This document shows, in pieces, positions 10,691 to 21,814 of a stretch of DNA of 36,058 nt; the first letter of the stretch is position 1; the number at the start of each line of letters is the position of its first letter. The notes under the pieces are model-generated. The model worked only from the letters and a program-made list of their open reading frames with translations, was not told the DNA's origin and made no database searches. The stretch covers positions 211,844,915 to 211,880,972 of the forward strand of contig JBOZIK010000001.1 of the NCBI GenBank assembly GCA_051453625.1. The letters run 5' to 3'. This DNA is from Welwitschia mirabilis. Lineage: Eukaryota; Gnetophyta; Gnetopsida; Welwitschiales. Position numbers and translations under genes: made by a program.

Positions 10691-11400
10691 TTTATAGATT
10701 CTAGTATAATCATGAATAAAGTAATAATAAAAACTAGCATGATCAAGAAATGATCTAACTTATTTGACATTAGTTGAAGAGCTAAGGTTTTTAATGATAT
10801 CAAACTTTGTAGGGTCTATTCTAATCCCTTCTTTTAAAATATAGTGATATAAAATAATTTCATGGTTGATAAGAAGAAAACTATTTTTCCAACTCAAATG
10901 TAAGCCACTCTCTATACTTTGATCTAAGACTTTCTCTAATACTTATATGGTCTGTTCAAAGGTTTCATCAAAGATAGAGAATTCATCTATAAACATTTTA
11001 ATAAAATCCTCTATTATATTAGAAAAGATCCCCATCATTACTTGTTGGAATGTTCTAGGAGTATTTTAAACTCCAAAGGACATACATCTAAAGGCAAAGA
11101 TTCTAAAGGGTGATGAATTTTTTTGGCTTGGTCTTCACTTGCTATACAAACTTAATTATAGCCACTATAGTTGTCAAGAAAATAATAGTAGGCTTAACCT
11201 TGGATTCTATCAAGTACTTGATTAATAAAGGGTAAAGGACAATAATCTTTTAGTGACCTTATTAAGTTTTCTAAAATCAATGCACATTCTCTATTTTCCA
11301 TCCTTTTTTGGAACTACTGTTAAAGGGCTAATCTACTCACTATCAGATATAGCATATATGATCCTAGCATCCATAAGTTTAATAATTTCATTTTTAACTA
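10691..11400 (-). pseudogene. Athila-type reverse transcriptase with altered catalytic DD
   Basis: In minus-strand order: SPLTVVPKKDG and CIDFRKLNKVT (about 11250-11330), FAFRCMSFGV, TFQQVMMGIFSNIIEDFI and the catalytic box FIDEF at 10979-10993. The usual gypsy box is F-x-D-D, so the second aspartate is replaced by glutamate. This is followed by a LVLxWxK-type thumb region and VRSFLDHASFYYYFI. Several stops and frameshifts break the frame near 11150-11260. Order and motifs fit Ty3/gypsy RT, but this copy could not produce an active enzyme. Confidence 0.8.
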
Positions 11401-11548
11401 TTTATTTAAGGTTTAGGTTAAGCCTTCTTTAGGGTTTCCTAATAAGTTTAGCATTATCCTCAAGGTAAATTTTTTGTTAGACTATGGAAAAAGGGATAGA
11501 ATCTAAGTATTTATGAGTTCAAGAAAAGACATCTTCTTTAGAAGTTAA

Positions 11549-11614
11549 NNNNNNNNNNNNNNNNNNNNNNNNNNNNNNNNNNNNNNNNNNNNNNNNNNNN
11601 NNNNNNNNNNNNNN
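11549..11614. other. Assembly gap (N)
   Basis: 66 undetermined bases between the protease and RT regions of the Athila-type element. Confidence 0.99.
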
Positions 11615-12400
11615 GTTTTCAAATAGAAAAATGTATCTTAGACCTTTAGGTAATTCCTTAAGTTCTAAGTTAACATTTTCAACTATCTTCTTGTTTTTGA
11701 TGGCTATGATAGATATGAGATGATACTATTCAAATAGGTTTTCTAGCAAGTAAGCATGTTTATTTCCATTAAAAGATGCTTCATTCTCATACTCAAGAGA
11801 GTGTGTTTCAGTTGGATTATCATACAAAGTTGGTTCTTGTAACATTATTAATCTCTCCTTAATTGGTTAATGTTGTAAAAATAACATTGGTTTATGTTCT
11901 TCTTCTAAGTTAAACTTATCTCCTGTGTTCTTGTTAATAGCATCAAAAACTTGAATGGTAAACTTTTTATTTTCTATATAACGTTCCATCATTCTAATCC
12001 ATGTATCAATGACACATTGGGTAGTTGCATAAAAGGCTCTTCATAAGAGTAGTGAATAACCTCCATCATGTTCTACCTCAATTATGATCACATCTATGGG
12101 GTAAAAAGTTTCCTTAATTTGGATGAATAAGTTCTTAATAATTATTAATGATTTCTTAATTAAAGTATTATCTAATTTCAAGATGATTTATGTAGGTTAT
12201 ATCCTTTTTTATAACCCAAGTCTTTTACATATATGAAGAGGCATGATGTTAACCTTATATCCTATGTCAATTAAAGATTTTTAAATTCTTTTGTTTTGTT
12301 TCAAGATGACATTTATAGTTGCTACTATAGGATCTTTAAATTTAGGATACTTTTTCATAACTAAGTTTTAAATAGATTAAGCAAGAAAAACTTTGCTAGG
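11615..12400 (-). pseudogene. Athila-type aspartic protease and linker
   Basis: The minus strand encodes SLIDIGYKVNIMPLHICKRLGL around 12210-12270. D-x-G followed by VNIMPL matches the Athila retropepsin, whose usual form is DLGAS(I/V)N(L/I)MP. Downstream come PIDVIIIEVEHD and RAFYATTQCVIDT, the second half of the domain, then a linker with VFDAINKNT and ELKELPKGLRY, which precedes RT in this family. The protease would cut the gag-pol polyprotein. The A-S after G is replaced by Y-K, and there are stops, so it is inactive. Confidence 0.7.
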
Positions 12401-14012
12401 AATGGTAAATATTTATTTTCTTCTTGCTAAGTCTTTCCATAACTTAGAATATTTAGGATTTTCTTATAATAGTTTCCAAAAAGATAAGTTGATGTTTAAT
12501 TTCTACATCAAGATTTTCAAATGCTTATCAAAGGTATAATTTATATTTAACCTATTAAGCCAAATAGTAAATAGTTTATTCCCTTTATTTTCTTGTGAAG
12601 AATTTTTAGTAGAGGTTTTAGCATGTGATGTTGATGGGAAGTTATATGAGACCAAAATTTCTACATCACCTTCTTCATGAATTTTCTCATTGCTTTTGGA
12701 AGTTGATACATTATGAGTATGATGTGTTGTATCATGTACATTTCTCGTTATTACTTTCAAATCTCTCTTGACTTCATTTGAGTTAGATAAAGGTTGAGAT
12801 GTAAGAGACCTTTATTGTCTTTAATTGGTAAGCATCATTTGTTAAAGCACATTCACTAAGTTTTCAATATTACTATTATTCTTTTCAATATTGTTGTTGA
12901 TCTTTTCTTGTACCTTTTTTAATTCTTCGATTGAATCTCTAAGGGGATCATTTTGATTTGATTGAAAATTGAAGTTATTTGGTTGGAAATTTGAATTTCT
13001 AAATATATTCTTAAAATGTTCCCATTGTAATTGTCCATCTAATTTTTATTGAAATTGTGGTTGACTTTTAAAGTTAGGTGTTTTTTGATTGAAAGCATAA
13101 ACTTCCTCAAACATCCTCTCTTTACAAGTTGGTAACAAGGGATACTCTTGAGTTGGATGAAAGTTGTCTTTACAAATTTCACAATTTGAAGTTGTGTTTT
13201 CATCTCTTACTACCTTTGCATAAACTATCAATTGAGTGTACTTCTCTAAAGTGGTATCAAATCCTTAATTAAATTAGTTAAGTTACCTCTTTATTCTTCT
13301 TTATCATGTTTATCCTCCTTTAAATATTTTATGATTTAGCCTATAGTTTGATTTTTCTTAGTGGAATTATACCAGGTTTGACTTATCTCTACTAAGTTTT
13401 CCAACATGCTTCATGCATCTTCTAAGTTTAACAAGTTGATACTACAAGAAAATTCTACAAGTTACTTAGTTTGAATATTTAATTCACTATAAAAATAATA
13501 GACTAGTTCTTTTTTATAGAATTTATCAATAGGGTTGGAATGGCTAGCTATAATAAAATGTTCATAAGTTGTGGTATAATCCTCATGAGGTTGTTGTTAA
13601 AAGTTGGTGACTCTTTTTATTCTTTTTCTCATGGAACTTTCACTCAAAAATCTTTTGATAAAAACTCCTCGCACTTAACTCCATGATTCAAGATTCTTAT
13701 GTGGAATGATTTTAAGACAAATTTTAGCCCTTCCTATAAGTGTAACTAGAAAAATAATCATGTAAGTATGATCATTAATAGTTTTTTCCCATTTTCTAAG
13801 GTAAGCAAAATTTGTTTAATATTAGTTATATGTTATAAAGGGTCTTCCTTAGGTTTCCTCAAAAAAGTTGGATAGGCACTCAAATTCCTTAATTCTACAT
13901 CATCACAGGAACGTAAATCAAAGGGATTTTGGATTTTACATTTCATATTAGCACTTAAATTTATAATAGTAACATTTGAATTTGAATTAGAAGTTTCTAT
14001 TACAATTGACAT
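12401..14012 (-). pseudogene. Athila-type gag, decayed
   Basis: A possible start is the ATG at 14012 (MSIVIETSNSN). Early sequence includes VELRNLSAYPTFL and EDPL, then SSMRKRIKRVTN, PHEDYTTTYEHF and ELVYYFYSELNIQTK, matching the capsid region of plant gypsy gag. The open stretch 13046-13231 holds a zinc knuckle CEICKDNFHPTQEY: C-x2-C-x4-H-x4 then Y where cysteine is expected. The C-terminal stretch (12503-12760) follows a TSQPLSNSNE segment resembling the P-N-P-(K/R)-E region that closes Athila gag. Gag would form the virus-like particle and bind RNA. At least four stops or frameshifts break the frame. Confidence 0.75.
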
Positions 14013-14720
14013 ATTAAATGAAGAAACTTTATTTTATTTTTATGATGATTTTGACATATTTGAAGAATAAATGATATGATCTACTTTTATACTATAATTT
14101 TCTTTTGTAAAATTTGATTCTAAAATAATAAAAGCAAAAAAGTATTCTTCAATTCTTAGAATTTATATACTTGGATGTGTGTACCTAGATTTTTCTTGTA
14201 ATCAAGTAATCCTTCTTTGACATTTTCTTCAATAAATTTTTGCTCTCTTGGATATTTCATCTTTCTACTAAAATTCATCATATCCTTATAGACTCAGATA
14301 GTAAACAAAAAACCAAAATAAAAAACAACTGATTATCATCCATCTAGTTGTGGGAATTACAAGAGGGATGATAATCATGACAACAAAAAGCTAAACTTAG
14401 ATAAAAGATCGCTAAGATCAAAAAAGCAGAATACCATCTAGGTTGTTGTGGGGACAACATAAAAGATGATAGAATTTTGATTATTGTTTGATAAATAGAT
14501 GAAAAATTGCAAAAAAAATAATTTTAAAAATTCAAAACTATCATTCCTAATGTCATAGGGACGACAAGGAGGATGGCAGAGCTTCTTAAAGCTATGGAAA
14601 ATAACAATAAATAAATCTACTTAAGTTATACTAAAAATAAATTACTATTTTAAATAAATAACCTAAACATAAATTCGAGGTACTTATTTATATAGTGACA
14701 ATCCTCCATCTCCTTGTAGC
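14013..14720 (-). other. Athila 5' leader with three motif copies
   Basis: Untranslated leader between the primer-binding site and gag. It carries three copies of the 42 bp CRTCC/GGAYG motif (14334-14374, 14431-14472, 14537-14580). The last retains a CpG form (gggacgac). A short frame beginning MNFSRKMKYPRE near 14280 is probably chance. Confidence 0.55.
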
Positions 14721-14740
14721 CTTCTCTGTCAAGGGCACCA
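14721..14740 (-). other. Primer-binding site of the Athila-type element
   Basis: Three bases inside the right LTR the minus strand reads tggtgcccttgacagagaag. This resembles the Athila/Tat primer site beginning TGGCGCCGTTGCC, usually attributed to a tRNA-Asp primer, with mostly transition differences. Its position fixes the right LTR as the 5' LTR and the element as minus-strand. Confidence 0.65.
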
Positions 14741-14743
14741 AAA

Positions 14744-15998
14744 TGTTATGATGTGAATTATGTAATCTTTAAGTCCTTTAGGCAAAACCTATAAATCATA
14801 ATGCTTGCAAAAAACACACACTAGTATAGATGAGAGTTAACCTAAATGTCATAATCTTTTGAAGGCACTAGGATAGAAGTTAGAAAATTCATTTCCAAAA
14901 GTATTTTTGATCTTTTCTATTTTAGTAAATGAAAGTAAACAAATATGAAGATACAATTCAATGATGAATGTAGGTGAAATACAAGGGATGAACATGGAAA
15001 TAAGATGGATTCTATTTAGATTGTAATTCTCCTTTCATAAGCACTATTTCTGTATAACTTAAATCAACTAGAAAAAGTTCTATTGCTTGTTCCTAGTCAA
15101 CATAAACTATAAGAATTAATAGAGTATAGATAATGCAATATAGAATTGGAATGAAATAGTAATGCAAATCTAACTAAGGAGATCAGCCTTAACAAAGATT
15201 GTCTTTATGATCTAAATAAATTATAGAACTATCATTAAACTATAATCAACTTAAACTATAAAGGAAATAAACATAATTATAATGAAAAGAATAATTAAAT
15301 TAATCATGAAGCTTTTACATTAACTTACAACAAAGTAGTACCACCTCAATGGAGGATACTCAGTCTAACACTAAGGTAAACTTTTCTCTATAGCTATTGG
15401 ATGGACCTCTTATTCTTCAATATTCTATCACAAGAACATCAAGTACAAAAGATGGAAAAGAAAGTGAAGGAAAGAGAGGGTATTTATAGTTTTACAAAAA
15501 AGTTCTAGAATCTTAACCCTAAAAATTAGAGAAGAAAACCTAGTAGGTCATATGGGTGGCATAACCCCATTATAAAAATAATTCTTTTCATTTATAGAAA
15601 ATAGCTATTATCCTGACTATCATGGGAATGATCATGGGGATGTCACTCCATGTTAAAAGATGATCCATTAGATTTAGGCCCTCCAATCAACTTTGTAGAT
15701 TCCATCCATATTAATAGTGCTATCGTCCTATCTATTGTGGAAATGATAGAGGGATGACAGGCTTCTTCATCCTCTATGTTAAAGAGAAATTAGTTTTTGA
15801 CATAGTAAATACTTCCATCAAAATACAAAGTATCAAAATAAGCCTGAGGTACCTCAAATATGGTAAGAATCGCATGTTTTAGTGATCATCCTATTCGTTC
15901 TTTAGAATCATTAGAATTACATTTAAACCTGGATAAATATCCTACAAAAGTACTCAAAATACATTATAAAATTCCTACAAATTGGCATCGCAATAACA
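14744..15998 (-). repeat. 5' LTR of the Athila-type element
   Basis: About 1255 bp, aligned end to end with 4853-6110. Plus-strand start TGTTATGATGTGAATTATG and end GGCATCGCAATAACA. It includes a TATA box at 15481-15488 and motif copies at 15605-15648 and 15721-15760. The exact right edge is uncertain by about three bases because the terminal ACA overlaps the presumed target duplication. Confidence 0.85.
15481..15488 (-). promoter_or_regulatory. LTR TATA box (5' LTR)
   Basis: The minus strand reads ctataaataccctctc. This would drive the element's transcript leftward. The same core sits at the matching place in the other LTR (5595-5602). Confidence 0.6.
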
Positions 15999-18700
15999 TA
16001 AATTAATAAGTATTAGTATCAATAGTTAGAAGATAATTACAATGTTAAAAGAGTGATTTTATGTGGGTACTTGCATATATCTTAATCATTTCATCTTCTT
16101 AAACATGCTCCTAACTTATAAATCATGTGTCTTTAAAAACAATTTAATAGAGTTGTATAATCTAGGTCTAGTTATATATGTTGAAGATCCTCTTATCATA
16201 ATTAATATGAATGAAAGTTCATGTTCATTCTTGAGGCTTTTAGATGCAAAAAATTGTTTAAATTTGTAAAACTAAGTAAATAACTGAAGACATACTAACA
16301 AGAATACAAATTTTACTTATAGCATTAACTCTTTAATGCTGATTAAATTTATCATTCCATGTGTGTACAATAACATCTGAAAATATCTTAGCATTTGCAA
16401 CTATTGTATCATTATTTTAATAAAGTAGTTCCATATTAAGAGCTTCTTTTATTCATAGAAACCCATGTATGTCTGAAGAGCCTTTATGTTTCCACTTAAA
16501 TCATGTCTAATTGTCTACAACATAAATTCCTTTATTAGAATTACCTCTTTAAATTCTTTTATGATCTTTATAAATGTACTGTTAATGATGTTTTACATTT
16601 GCCATCTTCTAGCTTCAGATGGATATTGTTATTGTTCACTAGGCATAATATAATGTAGATCTAACCAATGTAAATCTATCAAACTTAGAGGAAAAAAATT
16701 ATTGTAGGAGTTTCAAGTTGTACAACCATGTCTAATAATTCACATTTGATTTTTTCAATAGGAATGTGTATCCATTAAAAATCTTCCATATCTAATCAAG
16801 TTACTATTAGTTCATTACATGAATAACTATTCATTTCTTCACATAATTCCTTTATTATGATTAAAGCGTCAAATATGTCCTTTTAAAGAAAAATGTTGTA
16901 TACTTAAGTTCCTTGTATCTCATAATCATACTCAATATATAATACCTAAAGAAAAAATTAATATGTAAAGATCTTTAATTTATTATGTTCACTAAATTCA
17001 TTAATGCTTTAACTAAAATATGAAAAGCTTACCTAAATTTTAGATGATGGAAAAATATTCCATATTTGTATCTTAAAAAATTATTTGCAAACTCATGTAT
17101 CTTAACATCCTTAGCTCTTTATGTGAGAAGATTACACTTAGTTATAAGAAATAATGATGGAAATGACATCAATAGCATACCTCTAGTGTTAAACTCATTG
17201 ATCAGTTACTCTCCTAGTTTTGGCCAATAAGCACTTACTAAGGAATCATCAAATAATTTTTATAGCTAGTTTTTTATAACTTTAATTTCTCTTTCTAATT
17301 AGGGATAACATGTAGGAACTAAGGATGTGTGTTTAATGATGTTAAACTAATCTATTTCTAGAATTAGATCATTGTAATGTATCATGATCTCTCTTTTCTT
17401 TTCACTAAGAGTAATTTTTGAAGCATGTGAAAGATATTGAAATTTTTATCATTGCTAATTTCATCTAATGCATGCATGTTTGTCTCAACATCTTGGTAGA
17501 AAGGATCCTTCTCCTTCTTAAAGTTTAATGCATTATAAATTTAATTCTTATTTATAACAAAATTATATTCATTATAAATTTGATTCCTTCTCTTAAGCAT
17601 AGGGTTTAATATCTATTTAATTTTAAATGGTATAATCTTTATAATATGTAAAACTTCCTGTAAAAAGCTTAATGTGTTTTCTTGATATTTTAGTTAGCCA
17701 TTAGTTACATGTGTAACTTGAAGTAATGGATTTATCCTTGATATAAGCATCTCTTCAACCTATGTAAGTTAGGCTAAAAGAAATGGCTATGGCTCTAGAT
17801 TCATATCATTAAGAGTGAAAAATTATCTAATTTCTTCATCTGTAGATGTAATCTTTTTTTTTCTCATACTGATACCTACTATAGGTAAACCATACAAACC
17901 TTGTACCAAGTCTCTAGACTAATACATCTCATTATAAATTATGCATGATCCTGGTTGTATAAAAACTTATAAATATATTTATAATGTTTATATTCCCTTA
18001 GATATATCAACATTATTTTCATGTAGGTTGTAATAATGCAATTACTCTAATATCTCTGCAAGAATTAATGTAGAGTATAAGATATTGATGTTTGGAATGC
18101 TTGCACCAGGCTATCTTTGGCATTATTTTCTAATAATTATAATTATTAATTACAATAATCATCCTCCATCATATTTTCTTTCTATCATTTGATATTTTTT
18201 TAATCTTCTTACTAATGATGAAGAACAAATTTTATTTGACATTTAACTTATAAATGTAATACCGATGTTAAGTATCTATTCATTAACTATTGGTGAAGTG
18301 GTTCTTTCTATAGGCATGATTAGTTGTTGATTAAATCCTTACACTATATGATCAGCCATTCACTAAAGTGCAATACTAGATGGTATAGCATTATTTTAAA
18401 GATTTCAATGTTTATGTTATCTATAAAAATTAAAAAAAAGGTGAGTTTATCATAAATTAAAGGCTCATAAAGTAGAAAAGAAGTGAATGAATTTAGTTAT
18501 ACCTTATCGATTATTATTATATCTATTATCATTATTTATGTTTAAATAATTTGATGTGTAAGTATTTTCCCTTTTAAATATTTATCTATCATGATACCTT
18601 CTTTACCTTTCATGATTTAGGGCTTGTTATTATTCCATCTTGAAATCTATTGTGACATATCCTTCTTTAATTCTTTAAAACCCTGAAATGAAGACAACAG
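15999..18700 (-). pseudogene. Helitron Rep N-terminal half (copy 1), cut by the Athila-type element
   Basis: Read on the minus strand from 18690: an exon with KM..QALNHER ending at a GTATAAC donor (18502), then TDRK-like basic sequence. Near 17700-17780 comes VEEMLISRINPLLQVTHVT, a conserved block before the Rep domain in this Helitron family. LTLEV and PSLFPT-like remnants follow, then LLDMVVQLETPT (about 16700) and the HUH region near 16455-16480, here reading SSDIHGF with the first histidine lost. Last come DYTTLLNCF and GACLRR (about 16120-16190). The sequence ends at the LTR, and its continuation is at 4852-4451. Compared with the plus-strand copy it lacks about 200 bp between the DGRF-like block and LLDMV. 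It is non-functional. Confidence 0.75.
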
Positions 18701-19159
18701 TAAAGTAAAATTTTAGAAAATAAAAACTAATAGATATAGAGGGATATATAGTTTTACTTATTATAATTTGTAATTAAAGGATGTTAATATTAAGTTTCTA
18801 GAAATGAATTATCTAAAAAAGTGATAAATAATTTATAAAATTAAATTTTCATATTGATACTTTCTTATCAACAATATTCTTATGGAGAAATTGATTGCAA
18901 TTTAAAAAGAAATATAAATGTAAAATATAGTAGGATGTCATTACTTCTCTTCTTGCAATTCATATTTTTCGTACAGGCTTTGTTGCAATTTCGATTTACT
19001 CTAGTCTCTTCCTTTATTCTTATTGATGATGGTTATCTTTTTTACCCCTGGCTTATATCATTACAAAGTATTTTTTTTCAGATTTCATAGCCTTATAATC
19101 AACAAACACTAAATTCTTCTATTTGCATTTTCTTTATGATCTTTACAGTTTTCATTGGC

Positions 19160-19180
19160 CTTTTTTTATAGTGTGAATTT
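19160..19180 (-). promoter_or_regulatory. TATA-like box, left module 1
   Basis: The minus strand reads ctataaaaaaaggccaatg. It aligns with the boxes at 19545-19560, 20810-20825 and 21180-21195 and points left toward the Helitron N-terminal exon at 18700. Confidence 0.45.
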
Positions 19181-19539
19181 AGTAGTGGATAATGATAAAA
19201 ATTTATTAATATTACATTTCTTAAAATATAATAAAAAATTTGTTAAGCACTATAGGAATACACTTTTTAGACCATTATTTTTAAAACTAAAATGTTCTTA
19301 TAGAGAAAGTAATTACAATTTTTAAAAGAAAACATATAAATCCAAAACCTAGTAGAATGTTGATGCTCCTCTTTTTGGATCTCTAATTTTTATGCAAGAT
19401 TTTTTATGATTTCAATTCTTCCTTATTTAGTTCTTTAATATCATTAAAGATATTATTCTTAGTTGTCCTTTATTCTGCAATAATGACGAAATTCCAAATC
19501 CTTTTCTACGGAGCTTCTTTATCATGTTTGTATTTCCTT

Positions 19540-19560
19540 AGCCCTTCTTTTATAGAATGA
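19540..19560 (-). promoter_or_regulatory. TATA-like box, left module 2
   Basis: The minus strand reads tctataaaagaagggctaag, about 380 bp upstream of the first left box and in the same direction. Confidence 0.45.
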
Positions 19561-20808
19561 ATTTATCCCAATTTATTAGGTTATTTTCATTTTTATAAGC
19601 ATTTACTTTATAAATAATTTTTTATGTTTAACTAAATTAAAAAAATTTTAATTATCTCTTTTAAAAATAGTTTCTTGATTTTTAAGAAAATAATAAACTT
19701 TTTTAATTATTTCTTTTAAAAAAATGATTTCTTAGTTTTTAAGTAAGTAATAAACATTTGATTGGCCTATTAAGTAAACTATTTTTAATACATATAATTG
19801 TCTTATATTTTGTTTAATTCACAATCAACTTTTTTCCCCATTCATTTTTTTCATTTTGAAAAAGTAATTTTTGATATTATTAATTAAATAATAAAATTTA
19901 TTAAAAACTACATTTTAACTCCATTCAGTAGTTTTTTAATTTTTTAAAACTTTATTAATTTTTAATTATTTAATAAATTTAATTATTAATTCCTCATTTT
20001 ATAAAGTTCTTTTTATTTTCAATGAAATAAAAAACTTTATTTAGAATACCTTTTTAAATTATTTAATAAACTATTTTTTATAGGTTTTTTTGTTTTATGA
20101 AACTATAACTTATTTTTAATTTAATAATAAAATATTTTTATATTTGAATAATTAATAATAATAATATTTTTAATTTAAAGAATAAATAATCTATTTATGA
20201 TGAAAATAAATAATATGTAATGATGTCTAAGATAAATCAACCATTGGGTAATGTAATCTTAGCATATATGTTAAATATTTTTATTTTAAATAAGAATAAA
20301 ATTTTTTTATTATTAATTAGTTCAAATATAAAAATAGTTTATTATTTAATTAAATAAATAAGATACAATTCTTAAAATCAAAAAAATTATTTAAAAATAG
20401 CTATTTTTTAAAAAAGAGTTTATTATTTAATTATATAGAAAAACAACTTTATAAAATAAAGAAACTACTAACTAGGACTACTCTACTAAATGGGGTTAAA
20501 ATATAGTTTTTAAAAACCTTTATTATTTAATTAGCAAAATAAAAGTTGGTCTTACAAATTGGTAAAAATTAAATAGGGCTAATAAAAAAAGTCTATTTTT
20601 GAAGTAAATAAAATAAAAAACAATTTAAAAAATCCTATCGAATGGGGTAATAAAAAAGTTATTACATACTTAAAAAAACTAAGAAAGCATTCTATAAAAG
20701 AAATGATTAAAATAGTTTATTATTCAATTAAAAAACAAGAAACCATTTTATAAAAGAATTAGTTATTAAAAAACTAGAAAAACATAATGAATGGAACTAA
20801 ATTTATCC

Positions 20809-20828
20809 TATAAAAGGAAGCCTAGAAA
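20809..20828 (+). promoter_or_regulatory. TATA-like box, right module 1
   Basis: Plus strand cctataaaaggaagcctag, the mirror of the left module 2 box. It points right, toward the Helitron exon at 21815. Confidence 0.45.
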
Positions 20829-21178
20829 AATGTAAACATTATAATGAAACTATAGATAAAAGAATTTAGAATTTAATCCTTGCTACAAAAGCCCAAAAAG
20901 TTACTCTACAATATTAAAAACAGGGGACTAGAGAGGTTGTCATCTTTAATAGTATTAAAAAATTGAAGAAGAAGTAATTGAAATCATAGTGAATCCTATA
21001 CAAAAAATAGAGAATACAAGAAGAAAAGTAATGACAGCCTAATTTCTTCATAAAAACATTTTAGATTTGAAATAGTCAATAAAAAAAGTGTATTCTCATA
21101 ACTCTTTACCATTTTTTTACTAAATTTTAAGTAATGTTATATTAGCATCCTTATATCTTTGTGCATAACTAAATTTAT

Positions 21179-21198
21179 GCTATAAATAGAGGCCCAAG
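21179..21198 (+). promoter_or_regulatory. TATA-like box, right module 2
   Basis: Plus strand gctataaatagaggcccaag is the best TATA match of the four. About 40 bp downstream is gaagag/gtaaaacag, which could be a leader splice donor, with an acceptor-like ttctattctatag at about 21813. Confidence 0.5.
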
Positions 21199-21429
21199 AA
21201 AACTACAAATATTGCAACGAAGAGGTAAAACAGTGACATCCTACTTGGTTTTACATTTGTATTTTTTTTTAAATTTTCTTTATAATAAAGCTTTAGATTG
21301 AAAATTGTCGATCTAAAAAATTTATTCTTATAATTTTTACCATTTCTTTATTTTTTCTTTTGAGTAGTGTAATATTAATGCTCTTGTATCCATATGCATT
21401 ATAAATTTATGACATTAGAATTTTGATAT

Positions 21430-21800
21430 AATATTATTAAATTACTGAAAGTTACATACTGTTATTATTTAAATTTTCTTTTTATATATATATTAAAATA
21501 CCTTAACAATTCATATACCCTATTCCTTCACTTATTTTATTTACTTATAACCTATTGAGTTTAGCTTCTTTTTTGTTTAAAATAAGATCTACTCCATTGA
21601 TCCCTTATAAAATTAAAAAACTTATAAATTTAAAATCCAAGCTAATGAAAGTAAATTAAAAACTTATAAATTTAAAATAGTCATTAACTTAAAAACCTTA
21701 TAAAAATAAATAACAAGCACATAAACTTATGAAATCAAAAAAACTTATAAAAACAAATGTTATGAAGTAAATAAAGAACTTATATTCCTTTATATTTGTC
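21430..21800 (+). repeat. AT-rich degenerate repeats in putative Helitron leader
   Basis: Iterated 'aaaacttataaatttaaaat'-like units (for example about 21618 and 21659) lie between right module 2 and the Helitron exon. The left arm has only about 160 bp at the equivalent place, so this looks like local expansion. Confidence 0.4.
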
Positions 21801-21814
21801 TATTTTCTATTCTA

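Larger units (their letters stand above)
4853..15998 (-). mobile_element. Athila-type Ty3/gypsy LTR retrotransposon, decayed, inserted in a Helitron
   Basis: Two related ~1.25 kb LTRs flank an ~8.6 kb interior with a primer-binding site next to the right LTR and gag-protease-RT-RNase H-integrase motifs in that order on the minus strand. Integrase after RNase H marks Ty3/gypsy. The integrase tail KVNGQRLKIY, the RNase H stretch TRLIRWIL and the DIG...VNIMPL protease resemble Athila/Tat elements. LTRs begin TGTT and end AACA in plus orientation. Flanks ACATG (4848-4852) and ACATA (15996-16000) look like a diverged 5 bp target duplication, though the right one overlaps the LTR end by three bases. 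The LTRs differ at many positions, mainly transitions, so the insertion is old. Two gaps hide part of the interior. Confidence 0.85.
18850..21420. repeat. Large imperfect palindrome with tandem modules in each arm
   Basis: The left arm (18850-20150) matches the reverse complement of the right arm (20270-21420). Examples: 'actacattttaactccattcagtag' at 19901-19930 (first 20 bases shared best) against the complement of 20483-20510; 'atgatttcttag' with its neighbours near 19720 against 20675; 'tatttgaataattaataa' near 20140 against 20310. The spacer (about 20160-20270) is the only unpaired part. Each arm holds two direct copies of a ~375 bp module: left 18850-19240 and 19290-19560, right 20800-21150 and 21160-21420. 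The inner parts also hold shorter iterated AT-rich units. Short open frames inside are not genes. Confidence 0.75.

Noticed and set aside
16063-16269. 68-codon plus-strand frame
   Set aside because: It is antisense to the Helitron Rep segment on the minus strand.
18854-19090. 78-codon plus-strand frame with hydrophobic stretches
   Set aside because: It lies in a palindrome module whose other three copies do not keep the frame open.
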